Source: Arthrobacter woluwensis
GTDB taxonomy: Bacteria; Actinomycetota; Actinomycetes; Actinomycetales; Micrococcaceae
Reading direction: 5' to 3'
Length of the DNA stretch: 64,000 nucleotides
Assembly (NCBI RefSeq): GCF_900105345.1
Contig: NZ_FNSN01000003.1
Coordinates: 1,674,001 to 1,738,000, forward strand
A program made the translations under genes and the position numbers. Positions 1 to 8,402 of this stretch are shown piece after piece. A model generated the notes under the pieces. The model saw only the letters and a list, made by a program, of their open reading frames with translations, was not told where the DNA came from and ran no database searches. Every line of letters starts with the position of its first letter. The stretch's first letter is position 1.

Positions 1-354
1 GTTGCCCTTCTCGCCCTCCTTGATGACCCAGTCCACGCCGTTGACGGTGGCGCAGCGGTCCTTCGTGGGGCCGGGCGGGGTGACGCCGCAGCGCAGGATC
101 ACCAGGGACGGGTCGCCCCACGCGGCCGTGGCCTGGGCATTGGTCTTCCGCAGCGCCGCATCACCGATCTTGTCCGGAAGCGCCACCATCATGGGGGCGC
201 AATCCGGGTTGGCCGCATCCTTGGCCGGGGTGACGTCGACGGCGGGTGAACAGGCGCTGAGGGCGAACACGGACGCCAGCGAGAGGGCCAGCACGGCGGC
301 CGGTTTCGGGAGCTTCCGCGCCGCGGACCGCGGGGCAGGACGGGTGACACGCAT
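1..354 (-). CDS. DUF3515 family lipoprotein (partial, C-terminus outside window)
   Basis: The reverse strand is open from an ATG at 354 to the window edge (118 codons, no stop reached). The N-terminus is basic (MRVTRPAPRSAARK), followed by a hydrophobic stretch and a lipobox LSAC near residues 32-35, so a lipid-anchored exported protein is expected. The mature part has paired cysteines (PDCAP, LRCGV, DRCAT) and a VNGVDWV segment typical of DUF3515. This family sits beside thiL in many actinobacteria, as here, where thiL is divergent. Its function is unknown; the identification rests on motifs plus synteny. Confidence 0.8.
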   Translation of the reverse strand, partial: MRVTRPAPRSAARKLPKPAAVLALSLASVFALSACSPAVDVTPAKDAANPDCAPMMVALPDKIGDAALRKTNAQATAAWGDPSLVILRCGVTPPGPTKDRCATVNGVDWVIKEGEKGN

Positions 355-522
355 GGCACCAGCCTACCGAGCTTCGCTGGGAGGTCCTCCCAGGAGGCCA
401 TGACAGGGCTGCTCGACCGGCACGTCCGCCGGACCGTGTTGCACCGGCCTGCCCACGCCGGATGACAGGTCCTCGCCGCGAACGGTTGACGCTCCGGGCC
501 GGAAGTTGGATAGCGTTGCCGT

Positions 523-1581
523 GTGCCAGAGAACCAGCCGACCGTCGCCACCGTGGGGGAGTCGGGCCTCCTCGCGAGAATCTTCCCCCTCCTGCCACAG
601 GGCCCCGCCACCCTCCTGGGCCCCGGGGACGACGCCGCCGTGGTCGCCGCTCCTGGAGGCAGCGTGGTGGTCTCGATCGACACCCAGACGCAGGACCAGG
701 ACTTCCGCCTGCGCTGGAACAACGGCTATGCGAGCACCGGCTACGACGTCGGGTGGAAGTCCGCGGCCCAGAATCTGAGCGACATCAACGCCATGGGCGC
801 GGAGCCTCACTCGCTGCTCATCAGTCTCACCCTGCCCCCGGAGACGCCTGTCGCCTGGGTGGAGGACTTCGCCCGCGGAGTGCACGACGCCGTGCGCGCG
901 CTGGGGGCGGAGGTCGCCGTCGTCGGGGGTGACCTCGGCCGTGGCCGGGAGATCTCGGTGACCGCCACGGCGATGGGCCGGGAGGTGGCCGGGAAGGTCG
1001 GACTTCGTTCGGGAGCCATGGTCGGGGATGTCGTGGCCGTGGCCGGGCGGCTGGGCCGTGCCGCCGCCGGGTGGTCCCTCCTGGAGAGCACCGTTCCAGT
1101 GGGGGATCTCACTCCGGCCCAGCGTGCGCTGATGGATGCCCAGTGCCGGCCGTGCCCGCCCCTCGGCAGCGGTGCGGAAGCCCTCGCGGCCGGCGCCACC
1201 GCCATGATGGACCTCTCCGACGGTCTGCTGAAGGACTCCGGGCGGCTTGCCCGGGCGAGCGGCGTGACGCTCGAACTCGACCCGCTTCTGCTGGCCGTCT
1301 TCGGCCCGGAACTGCGTCCCGCGGCAGAGCTGCTGGCCGCCGTGCCGGGGTCCGGCGAGTCCGCGGAGGACCTGGTCCGCGGCTGGGTCCAAGGCGGGGG
1401 AGAGGACTTCTGCCTGCTCAGCACTTTCCCAGGAAACGGTCCCGTACCGGACAGCTTCACTGTTGTAGGCTCAGTGGTGCCCACCCCGCCGGGACAGGAA
1501 CACCGTTCCCGGATCCGCGACGGCGAGGGACATTCAGCAGGGCATGCGACGCAAGGATGGGATCACTTTGGGGCACCATAA
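523..1581 (+). CDS. thiL: Thiamine-monophosphate kinase
   Basis: ThiL phosphorylates thiamine monophosphate to the cofactor thiamine diphosphate using ATP in the cytoplasm. The 352-residue product matches the family length and shows the ATP/Mg motif GPGDDAAVV near residue 34, the segment SDINAMGA that binds metal and substrate, GGDLGRG near residue 140 and DLSDGLLKD near residue 230, in AIRS/PurM-like order. The start is GTG with only a weak Shine-Dalgarno sequence. The end overlaps the following DAK2 gene by about 38 bp, so the two are probably co-transcribed. The window also contains thiC under TPP control, about 21 kb away. Confidence 0.95.
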   Translation: MPENQPTVATVGESGLLARIFPLLPQGPATLLGPGDDAAVVAAPGGSVVVSIDTQTQDQDFRLRWNNGYASTGYDVGWKSAAQNLSDINAMGAEPHSLLISLTLPPETPVAWVEDFARGVHDAVRALGAEVAVVGGDLGRGREISVTATAMGREVAGKVGLRSGAMVGDVVAVAGRLGRAAAGWSLLESTVPVGDLTPAQRALMDAQCRPCPPLGSGAEALAAGATAMMDLSDGLLKDSGRLARASGVTLELDPLLLAVFGPELRPAAELLAAVPGSGESAEDLVRGWVQGGGEDFCLLSTFPGNGPVPDSFTVVGSVVPTPPGQEHRSRIRDGEGHSAGHATQGWDHFGAP

Positions 1582-2578
1582 GATTGCCGCCAACGCTCAG
1601 GCGATGAGGCGCTGGCTCTGCGCCGCCGAGCAGGTGGTGGGCAATCACAGCGACCGTCTGAATGCCATCAATATCTTCCCCGTGGCCGACGGCGACACCG
1701 GAACCAACCTCTACCTGACCCTCCGGGCTGCGGCACGAGCCATCGGCACCGAGGAGTACGCGGTGGGCGTCGACGTCGGCGTCGTGCTCTCCGATGCCGC
1801 AGGCGCCGCCATGGAGAACGCCCGCGGGAACTCCGGCACGCTCCTGGCCGTCTTCCTCGCCGCGCTCGCGGAATCCGTGCAGGGACACCCGCGCCTCAGC
1901 GCCCCCTTGCTGGCCTCCGGTCTGCGCCGGGCCCGGATGCGCTGCTGGTCCGCGCTGAGCGAGCCCGTCGAGGGGACCATGCTCTCCGCTCTGGCGGCCG
2001 CGGCGGACGCCGCCGAGGAGATGGACTCCGCCCTCAACGGCGACGACAGCAATCTGGCCCTCGCGCAGTCCCTGAACCACGTGGTGGAGACGGTCCAGCA
2101 GGCCGTGGTCCGCACGGAGGAGCAGCTCGGCGCCCTGCGCCAGGCCCAGGTGGTGGACGCCGGCGCGGTCGGGTTCCTGCTGGTCCTCGACTGCCTGCGC
2201 GGCACCATCCTGGGCACGCAGACGAGCGAGACCGCCTGGGACGAACTGCACGGATATCAGACCGAATTCCCGCACATCCACGGCGACATGCCTGCCGACG
2301 ACGGTTACGAGGTCATGTGCACCATCGAGCTGTCGCCTCTGGACGCCGCCACCCTCCGGCAGCGCCTCGACGAGATCGGCGAGTCTGTCATCATCTCACC
2401 GGTGAAGGCCGTGTCCGGACACCGCGACGGCGTGGACGTGCAGGAAGGCGAACTCAGTTACCGCTGGCGCGTCCACGTGCATGCGGCGGACCCGGCTCCG
2501 GTGCTCGAACTGATCAACGCCCTGGGTGAGCCCGCCAACGTCACCTTGTCGGAGCTCGCCGCCCCCCGCGAGTCCTGA
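1544..2578 (+). CDS. DAK2 (DhaL-like) domain protein, short FakA-like
   Basis: The N-terminal ~210 residues form a DhaL/DAK2 domain with the nucleotide and Mg motif FPVADGDTGTN near residue 45, an ENARGNSG motif near residue 88, and the helical EPVEGTML segment. The remaining ~130 residues resemble the middle domain of fatty-acid kinase FakA. Full FakA proteins are about 550 residues; this one is 344 and lacks the C-terminal domain. No FakB-type partner is nearby. ATG 1544 overlaps thiL; an in-frame ATG at 1604 is an alternative start. A DAK2 gene between thiL and recG is usual in actinobacteria. The substrate cannot be assigned. Confidence 0.85.
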   Translation: MRRKDGITLGHHKIAANAQAMRRWLCAAEQVVGNHSDRLNAINIFPVADGDTGTNLYLTLRAAARAIGTEEYAVGVDVGVVLSDAAGAAMENARGNSGTLLAVFLAALAESVQGHPRLSAPLLASGLRRARMRCWSALSEPVEGTMLSALAAAADAAEEMDSALNGDDSNLALAQSLNHVVETVQQAVVRTEEQLGALRQAQVVDAGAVGFLLVLDCLRGTILGTQTSETAWDELHGYQTEFPHIHGDMPADDGYEVMCTIELSPLDAATLRQRLDEIGESVIISPVKAVSGHRDGVDVQEGELSYRWRVHVHAADPAPVLELINALGEPANVTLSELAAPRES

Positions 2579-2641
2579 ATGGGACGGCGGAACGCACGCG
2601 TGCCCGCGGTCCTGGACCCTTCCGGCCGGAGGCGGTGACCC

Positions 2642-4861
2642 GTGGAACAGCACACCTCCCTTGAGCTCCTGCTCGGCAAGCGCGTGGCCGGGAGCCTGGA
2701 GAAGAATCTGGGCCTCCATACCGTGGCGGACCTCCTGGACGACTTCCCGCGCCGGTACCTGGACCGCGGAGAGCTGAGCAGCATCGAGACCCTGCCGTTC
2801 GACGAGGACGTCACGATTCTCGCCCGCGTCATCTCGAGCAGCACCCGCACCATGCGTGCCCGTCGCGGCTCCATCACCGAAGTGGTGATCAGCGACGCCG
2901 AGGACGAGTTCGGGCCGTCGCTCTCCTCCGTGAAACTGAGCTTCTTCAACGGCTTCAAGGCGAAGCAGCAGCTCCAGCCGGGTGTGCTGGCGCTGTTCTC
3001 CGGCCGGGTCGGCTCCTATGCCGGCAAGCTCACGCTCACCAATCCGGACTTCATCCTGCTGGACGAGGCGGTCACGAGCACCGCGGACGCCGAGGCTCTC
3101 GCGCGGATGCCCATCCCGGTGTACGCGGCCACCGCGAAGGTGAGTTCCTGGACTGTCCAGCGGGCCGTCGGGATCGTGCTGGACCAGGTCGACACGGGCA
3201 GCTGGGGCGACCCGATCCCCGCGGAGATCCGCCGCCGGAAGCACCTTCCCGGTCTGTCCGAGGCGTACCGGATGATCCACCAGCCCGCCACCGCCGAGGA
3301 CTACTGGCGCGCGCGTCACCGCTTCCGGTACCAGGAAGCGCTGGTCCTCCAGACGGCGCTGGCCCGTCGCCGTGCCGAGATGGCGCAGGAGGTGGCCACC
3401 TCCCGTCCCGGACGGCTCGACGGCGCGCTCCAGGCCTTCGACGCCCAGCTCCCCTTCACGCTCACCGCGGGTCAGCGGCGTGTGGGCGAGGAGCTCTCCC
3501 GTGACCTGGCGACCTCCCATCCCATGAACCGGCTCCTGCAGGGCGACGTGGGCTCGGGCAAGACCCTCGTAGCGCTCCGGGCGATGCTCCAGGTAGTGGA
3601 TTCGGGCGGTCAGGCCGCGCTTCTGGCCCCCACGGAGGTCCTCGCCGCCCAGCACGCCGAGTCCATTCGCAGGACCCTCGGAACCCTCGCGCGCGACGGT
3701 CTCCTCGGCCCCGGTGACGGCCCCTCCGTGAGCGTCGCCCTCCTCACGGGTTCACTCTCGACGGCGGCACGCCGCCAGGCGCTCCTGGACGCGGCCTCGG
3801 GCGACGCCGACATCGTGGTGGGAACCCACGCCCTCCTGGGGGAGAACGTCACGTTCTTCGACCTCGGGCTCGTGGTGGTGGACGAACAGCACCGTTTCGG
3901 CGTGGAGCAGCGCGACGCCCTCCGGGCCAAGGCGGACGCGCCCCCGCACCTGCTCGTCATGACGGCCACGCCCATTCCGCGGACCGTGGCCATGACGGTC
4001 TTCGGCGATCTGGAGACGTCGGTGCTGGACGAACTGCCCGCCGGGCGCGCGCCGATCGTCACCCACGTGGTGGGGCTGCAGGAACACCCCTCCTGGGAGG
4101 CTCGGCTCTGGCAGCGGGCCCGGGAAGAGGTCGACGCCGGCCGCCAGGTGTACGTCGTGTGCCCCAAGATCGGCGATGGCGACGTCTCCAACGATGACGG
4201 CGGCGAGGGCCTCGCCGACCCGTCCGGCGGCGAGCAGGGCACGCAGCAGCTGGCCGGCGTCGTCGGCATGCTGGAGACGCTCCGCGCGGCCCCGGCCCTC
4301 CAGGGCGTGCGGGTGGAGGCCCTGCACGGGCGGATGGCCCCCGAGGAGAAGTCCGCCACCATGGCCGCCTTCGCCGCCGGAGAGGTGGGCGTGCTGGTGT
4401 CCACGACGGTGATCGAGGTGGGCGTGGACGTCCCGAACGCGACGCTCATGGTGATCCTCGACGCCGACCGCTTCGGCATCTCCCAGCTGCACCAGCTGCG
4501 CGGCCGGGTGGGCCGTGGCGGCCTGCCGGGCACGTGCCTCCTGGTCACGCGCCTGGAACCGGATCACCCCAGCAGGGAGCGGCTGACCGCCGTCGCCGCC
4601 ACGACCGACGGTTTCGCGCTCTCCCAGGAGGACCTCAAACTGCGGCGGGAAGGCGATATCCTGGGCTCCCGGCAGTCGGGCGGGCGGTCGACCCTCAAGC
4701 TGCTGCGGGTCATCCAGGACGAGAAGATCATCGCGGAGGCCCGGGACGACGCCCAGGATCTCGTGGCCGAGGACCCCACCCTGCAGCAGCATCAGGCGCT
4801 CCGGGTGGCGATGGAGAATTATCTGAACCCGGAGAAGGAAGCCTTCCTTGAACGGGGCTGA
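2642..4861 (+). CDS. recG: ATP-dependent DNA helicase RecG
   Basis: RecG is a branch-migrating superfamily 2 helicase that regresses stalled forks and processes Holliday junctions. The 739-residue protein has the N-terminal wedge/OB region (about residues 1-230), Walker A GDVGSGKT near residue 300, the DEQH box within DEQHRFGVEQR, TATPIPRT, a C-terminal helicase lobe with STTVIEVGVDVPNA and QLRGRVGRG, and a RecG-type tail. The start is GTG at 2642. An acidic Gly-rich loop, roughly residues 512-535, interrupts the second lobe, a common actinobacterial variation. It lies in the same orientation as thiL/DAK2 and rsmD. Confidence 0.97.
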   Translation: MEQHTSLELLLGKRVAGSLEKNLGLHTVADLLDDFPRRYLDRGELSSIETLPFDEDVTILARVISSSTRTMRARRGSITEVVISDAEDEFGPSLSSVKLSFFNGFKAKQQLQPGVLALFSGRVGSYAGKLTLTNPDFILLDEAVTSTADAEALARMPIPVYAATAKVSSWTVQRAVGIVLDQVDTGSWGDPIPAEIRRRKHLPGLSEAYRMIHQPATAEDYWRARHRFRYQEALVLQTALARRRAEMAQEVATSRPGRLDGALQAFDAQLPFTLTAGQRRVGEELSRDLATSHPMNRLLQGDVGSGKTLVALRAMLQVVDSGGQAALLAPTEVLAAQHAESIRRTLGTLARDGLLGPGDGPSVSVALLTGSLSTAARRQALLDAASGDADIVVGTHALLGENVTFFDLGLVVVDEQHRFGVEQRDALRAKADAPPHLLVMTATPIPRTVAMTVFGDLETSVLDELPAGRAPIVTHVVGLQEHPSWEARLWQRAREEVDAGRQVYVVCPKIGDGDVSNDDGGEGLADPSGGEQGTQQLAGVVGMLETLRAAPALQGVRVEALHGRMAPEEKSATMAAFAAGEVGVLVSTTVIEVGVDVPNATLMVILDADRFGISQLHQLRGRVGRGGLPGTCLLVTRLEPDHPSRERLTAVAATTDGFALSQEDLKLRREGDILGSRQSGGRSTLKLLRVIQDEKIIAEARDDAQDLVAEDPTLQQHQALRVAMENYLNPEKEAFLERG

Positions 4862-4921
4862 GCACGGACACCGGTGCGCGGCGGGACCCGAGGCCCCTCA
4901 CGCACTCGAAGGAAGGAACCC

Positions 4922-5485
4922 ATGAGCCGGATCATCGCAGGCGCCGCCGGAGGTCTGAGCCTGGTCTCGGTGCCGGGCACCGCCACGCGCCCCACCACCG
5001 ACCGGGTCAAGGAGGCGCTGTTCTCGCGCCTGGAGTCGTACGGGATCCTGCAGGGCGCCGAGGTGCTCGACCTTTTCGCCGGCTCCGGAGCGCTCGGGCT
5101 GGAAGCCGGGAGCCGGGGCGCCGCCTCGGTCACGCTCGTGGACTTCGACGAGAAGGCGTCCCGGGTCTGCCAGAAGAACGCCGAGCTCGTGACAGCCTCG
5201 GCCAAGGGGCTGCGGACGTCGGTGCAGCGGGCCAAGGTGGCCACGTTCCTGGAGCGGTCCGCCGTGGGATCGTGGGACCTCGTGTTCCTCGACCCGCCGT
5301 ACCCGCTCAGCGAGGAGGACCTGGTGAAGGTGCTGGAACTGCTGGTGCCGCGGCTGTCGGACGGCGCCGTCGTCGTGGTCGAGCGGAGTTCGCGGTCTCC
5401 CGAGCCGGAGTGGCCCGAGGGACTCGAGCGGTTCGCGGAGAAGAAGTACGGCGAGACGACCCTGTGGTTCGCGGAGCCGGTCTGA
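4922..5485 (+). CDS. rsmD: 16S rRNA (guanine-966-N2)-methyltransferase
   Basis: RsmD uses S-adenosylmethionine to methylate N2 of G966 in 16S rRNA of the 30S subunit. The protein has the family start MSRIIAGAAGG, a TRPTTDRVKEALFS segment, SAM motif DLFAGSGALGLEA and catalytic motif DPPY. The ATG at 4922 is preceded by GGAAGGA with good spacing, so the longer open frame beginning at 4874 is not the coding start. Length is 187 residues. coaD, the usual neighbour, lies about 2.9 kb downstream, separated by a reverse-strand block of three genes. Confidence 0.95.
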   Translation: MSRIIAGAAGGLSLVSVPGTATRPTTDRVKEALFSRLESYGILQGAEVLDLFAGSGALGLEAGSRGAASVTLVDFDEKASRVCQKNAELVTASAKGLRTSVQRAKVATFLERSAVGSWDLVFLDPPYPLSEEDLVKVLELLVPRLSDGAVVVVERSSRSPEPEWPEGLERFAEKKYGETTLWFAEPV

Positions 5486-5523
5486 GCGTTCGTTCCCAGA
5501 CCGGGAGTATTCGTCTGACGTGC

Positions 5524-5690
5524 GCCCGTCGGGTGTTTTCCCCCGCGGCTTAGACACGCCTCTGCGCTCGTTCCTCGCTCCGAGTCGCGATGCGCCGCTT
5601 CCGGGAAAACGCCCGCCGGGCGGCCATCATGTTTCCCTGGGCTTGCGGTCTTTCCCCTGCGCTTCAGCGGCGGGGAAAGACCATAAGCCC
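5524..5690. repeat. Two consecutive imperfect inverted repeats downstream of rsmD
   Basis: The gap between rsmD and the GNAT gene holds two long hairpins. The first pairs 5524-5542 with 5603-5621 (19 bp, two mismatches, about 60-nt loop). The second pairs 5639-5656 with 5673-5690 (18 bp, two mismatches, 16-nt loop). The second could end transcripts from either side, since rsmD and the GNAT gene converge. The first is too wide-looped for a normal terminator, and the pair resembles a small REP- or MITE-like element. No transposase is nearby. Confidence 0.6.
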
Positions 5691-5698
5691 GGGGACGA

Positions 5699-5735
5699 TC
5701 ACCCCAGCCAGTCTTCGAGCTCCATGCCGCTCAGG
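5699..5735. repeat. 37-bp direct repeat, copy A
   Basis: This segment is identical to 6238-6274. It reproduces the last 11 codons plus stop of the spermidine-synthase-like gene, in the same orientation, but at the far end of the GNAT gene. The GNAT stop codon (5731-5733) lies inside it. Confidence 0.95.
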
Positions 5736-6234
5736 TGGCAGGGGCGCTGTGACGGTGGTGAAGGATGAGTTCCATCCAGACATTGTCTGGACCTCCCAGA
5801 TCGTCCGGAGTTCTGTGGGTTTCCAGGAAGCCCCATTGCTCGTAGAACGTACGGGCCCGGGTATTGCCCTTCTTGTGCGCCAGGCGAACGGTTGCCGCCT
5901 CGCGTGCCGGACCGTCGATGACCGCCTGGAGCAGTTGCGCGCCGACGCCAGATCCCTGGCAGTCCGGCATCACATAGAGCTTCCACAGGTCCACCACGGA
6001 GCCGTCGACGGAGAACATCGCAACGCCCACCACGCGACCGTCCAATTCGGCGACCAGGACCTGCCCGGCCTCGATGGCGTGAGCGATTCCGTCGCGAGCC
6101 CACCAGCGTGCCAATCCAGCCGTGACGTACTCGGCTCCGGCCAACTCCAGATACGTGGAAGGCCACGTCACGTGCCCAACCGCGACGATGCCGTCGACAT
6201 CAGCGTCCCTGGCATGGCGAACATGCGTGTTCAT
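5731..6234 (-). CDS. GNAT family N-acetyltransferase
   Basis: The 167-residue protein is a single GNAT domain that transfers an acetyl group from acetyl-CoA to an unidentified amine. It shows the acetyl-CoA loop QGSGVGAQLL near residue 93, preceded by the beta-4 strand LWKLYVMP, and the C-terminal ARTFYEQWGF segment. The start (ATG, 6234) lies only 3 bp after the stop of the upstream spermidine-synthase-like gene, so they are probably co-transcribed. The gene is bounded by a 37-bp direct repeat copied from that neighbour's 3' end, which suggests it was inserted or rearranged into this site. Confidence 0.88.
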   Translation of the reverse strand: MNTHVRHARDADVDGIVAVGHVTWPSTYLELAGAEYVTAGLARWWARDGIAHAIEAGQVLVAELDGRVVGVAMFSVDGSVVDLWKLYVMPDCQGSGVGAQLLQAVIDGPAREAATVRLAHKKGNTRARTFYEQWGFLETHRTPDDLGGPDNVWMELILHHRHSAPAT

Positions 6235-6237
6235 CGC

Positions 6238-6274
6238 TCACCCCAGCCAGTCTTCGAGCTCCATGCCGCTCAGG
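6238..6274. repeat. 37-bp direct repeat, copy B (native 3' end of the spermidine-synthase-like gene)
   Basis: Identical to 5699-5735 and offset by 539 bp. This copy forms the true C-terminal coding end (SGMELEDWLG and stop) of the reverse-strand gene ending at 6238. Confidence 0.95.
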
Positions 6275-7023
6275 ACCGCGGCGGGGTGGGGGCCTGCGGC
6301 CAGGAGGGCTTCCGTCCAGGCGGCGGGCCACGGTTCGGTGCGGGCCGCGAACACGATGTTGCCCGGGTAGCGTGCGGCGAGCATGCCCGTCTCGCAGAGG
6401 GCCGCGACCCCACCGGGGAAGACCTCCAGGAGTGCCCTGCCCTGGCTGCGGATGAGGGTGAAGGGCGGGTCGTCGCCGACGTTGACCAGGAAGAGCCCGC
6501 CCGGTTCGAGCCGCTCCGCCACTTCGCCGTAGAAGTCCGCCGACGCGAGATGCGCCGGAGCCTCCGGACCGGAGAAGACATCCAGCACCACGACGTCGAA
6601 GCGCCGCGTCCCGCCGTCGGCCTCCGGTTCCAGTGCCGCGAACTCCGCCCGCGCATCGCCCAGCGCCATCTCCAGCCGGGTGCCCTCGGGCAGGGGCAGT
6701 TCCGTCAGGACGAAGTCCGGCAGCTCGCGCTCCAGCTCCACGGCCCACTGGCGCGAACCGGGGCGCGTGTGCTGCAGATACCGGGGCAGGGTGAGGGCGC
6801 CGGCGCCGAGGTGCGCGGCCGTCACGGGCTGTCCGGGCGGCGCCACGAGGTCCGTCGCGTGGGCCATGCGGGCGAGGTACTCGTAGAAGATCTGGCCCGG
6901 GTCGGCCAGGTTCACGTGGGACTGCTCGGCGCCGCCCAGTGCGAGGATCGCCGACCCGGGCACCAGGGTGTCCGGCTCGATGCTCGCGTGGACACCACTG
7001 GCCCGGAGGTACCGCGAGCTCAT
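6238..7023 (-). CDS. Spermidine synthase-like SAM-binding protein
   Basis: The 261-residue protein has the Rossmann fold of polyamine synthases: HLGAGALTLPRYL near residue 70 (SAM-type motif I), an acidic strand end AVELERE, GDARAEF, and VVVLDVFSGPEAP near residue 145. There are no membrane segments, unlike the fused MFS/synthase proteins of actinobacteria. Whether it makes polyamines is uncertain because many such stand-alone paralogues are uncharacterised. Its start overlaps the upstream aminotransferase stop by 4 bp (ATGA), so the two are translationally coupled. Confidence 0.8.
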   Translation of the reverse strand: MSSRYLRASGVHASIEPDTLVPGSAILALGGAEQSHVNLADPGQIFYEYLARMAHATDLVAPPGQPVTAAHLGAGALTLPRYLQHTRPGSRQWAVELERELPDFVLTELPLPEGTRLEMALGDARAEFAALEPEADGGTRRFDVVVLDVFSGPEAPAHLASADFYGEVAERLEPGGLFLVNVGDDPPFTLIRSQGRALLEVFPGGVAALCETGMLAARYPGNIVFAARTEPWPAAWTEALLAAGPHPAAVLSGMELEDWLG

Positions 7024-8270
7024 CGGCTCACCGCTGAGGACTGGCCCAGCGCCTCGCTCAGCCCGCCGAGGCGGGCGACCGCCTCACGGAGCACCGGCTC
7101 GCGCTTGCAGAAGGCGAAGCGGAGCAGACTCGCGGTGCGGCGCGCGCCGTCGTCGTGGCAGAAGACCGAGAGCGGGATGGCGGCCACCCCGATGCGTTCC
7201 GGCATCAGCCGCGCGAGGGCGGCGGCGTCGTGGAAACCCAGGGGAGCGGTGTCCACCGTCACCAAGTAGGTGCCCTGCGGCTCGTACACGGTGAACCCGG
7301 CGGCCCGCAGGCCGTCCGAGAGGAGGTCCCGTTTCCCGCGCAGCGTTTCGGCGAAGCCGCGGTAGAGGGAGTCGTCCAGGTTGAGAGCCGACGCCACGGC
7401 GCCCTGGAACGGCGTCCCCGAACTGTAGCTCAGGAACTGCTTGACGGTGCGGGCGGCCGCGACCAGGGGAGCGGGACCGCTCAGCCAGCCGATCTTCCAG
7501 CCGGTGAAGGAGAACGTCTTGCCGGCCGACGAGACCGTGAGGGTGCGGTCGAAGGCGCCGGGACGCGTCGCGATGGGCACGTGGGGGACGTCGAAGGTCA
7601 GGTGCTCGTAGACCTCGTCGCTCAGGATCACCGCGTCATGCCGCGTGGCCTGCTCGACGATCAGGTCGAGCACCTCCGTCCCGAACACCACGCCGCACGG
7701 GTTGTGAGGGTTGTTGAGGATCACCAGGCGCGTCCGCGGACCGAACGCGGCGGCGAGTTCCTCCGGGTCCGGCTGGAAGTCCGGGGCGCGGAGCGGGACG
7801 GTGCGGTGCACGCCGCCCGCCAGGGCGATCATCGCCCCGTACGAGTCATAGAACGGCTCGAACGTCACCACTTCATCCCCCGGGCGCACGACGGCGAGGA
7901 TCGCCGCCGCGATCGCCTCGGTGGCGCCGGTGGTGACCACGACCTGGGTCTCCGGATCGAGCCCGATCCCGTAGAAGCGGCGCTGGTGTCCGGCGATGGC
8001 CTCCCGCAGCGGCAGGATCCCCTTGCCCGGCGCGTACTGGTTCTCGCCGCGGGCGATCGCCTCCTGGGCGAGCTCGCGGATGGGTCCTGGGCCGTCCTCG
8101 TCGGGGAACCCCTGGCCCAGGTTGATCGCCTGGTGGCGGACCGCCAGGCCCGTCATCTCCTCGAAGATGGTCGTCCCCAGGGAGCCGTCGGCGCCGACGA
8201 GGTTCGCTCCCCGAGCCGCGTCCATCCACGGGGAGTCCGTCAGCCAGGGGATGTCTTCTGCTGGGGTCAC
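7020..8270 (-). CDS. PLP-dependent class I/II aminotransferase (YbdL/kynurenine aminotransferase-like)
   Basis: A fold-type I aminotransferase resembling methionine/glutamine aminotransferase YbdL and KAT enzymes. Visible motifs are GTTIFEEMTGLA, INLGQGFPDEDGP, NQYAPGKG, the NNPHNPCG strand, SDEVYEHL, and the PLP lysine in SSAGKTFSFTGWKIGW. A GTG at 8270 is taken as start; ATG 8224 (MDAARGA) is a strong alternative, and the open frame extends to 8324. It probably transaminates Met, Gln or aromatic amino acids to 2-oxo acids. It overlaps the next gene by 4 bp. Confidence 0.88.
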   Translation of the reverse strand: MTPAEDIPWLTDSPWMDAARGANLVGADGSLGTTIFEEMTGLAVRHQAINLGQGFPDEDGPGPIRELAQEAIARGENQYAPGKGILPLREAIAGHQRRFYGIGLDPETQVVVTTGATEAIAAAILAVVRPGDEVVTFEPFYDSYGAMIALAGGVHRTVPLRAPDFQPDPEELAAAFGPRTRLVILNNPHNPCGVVFGTEVLDLIVEQATRHDAVILSDEVYEHLTFDVPHVPIATRPGAFDRTLTVSSAGKTFSFTGWKIGWLSGPAPLVAAARTVKQFLSYSSGTPFQGAVASALNLDDSLYRGFAETLRGKRDLLSDGLRAAGFTVYEPQGTYLVTVDTAPLGFHDAAALARLMPERIGVAAIPLSVFCHDDGARRTASLLRFAFCKREPVLREAVARLGGLSEALGQSSAVSR

Positions 8271-8402
8271 GTGAGGTGCCTGCTTCGCATGGTGCCGCTC
8301 CTGGCGTCCACGCCCGTGCATCACGTCGTGGGCCCTGGGAGGAGGCGCGGCGCGCCCCTGTCGGTCATGCTATCCCGGGCACCTCTGCTGTAGCGTCGAG
8401 AC

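Noticed and set aside
5590-7269. 559-codon plus-strand frame
   Set aside because: It lies opposite the GNAT and spermidine-synthase-like genes, whose motifs are clear.
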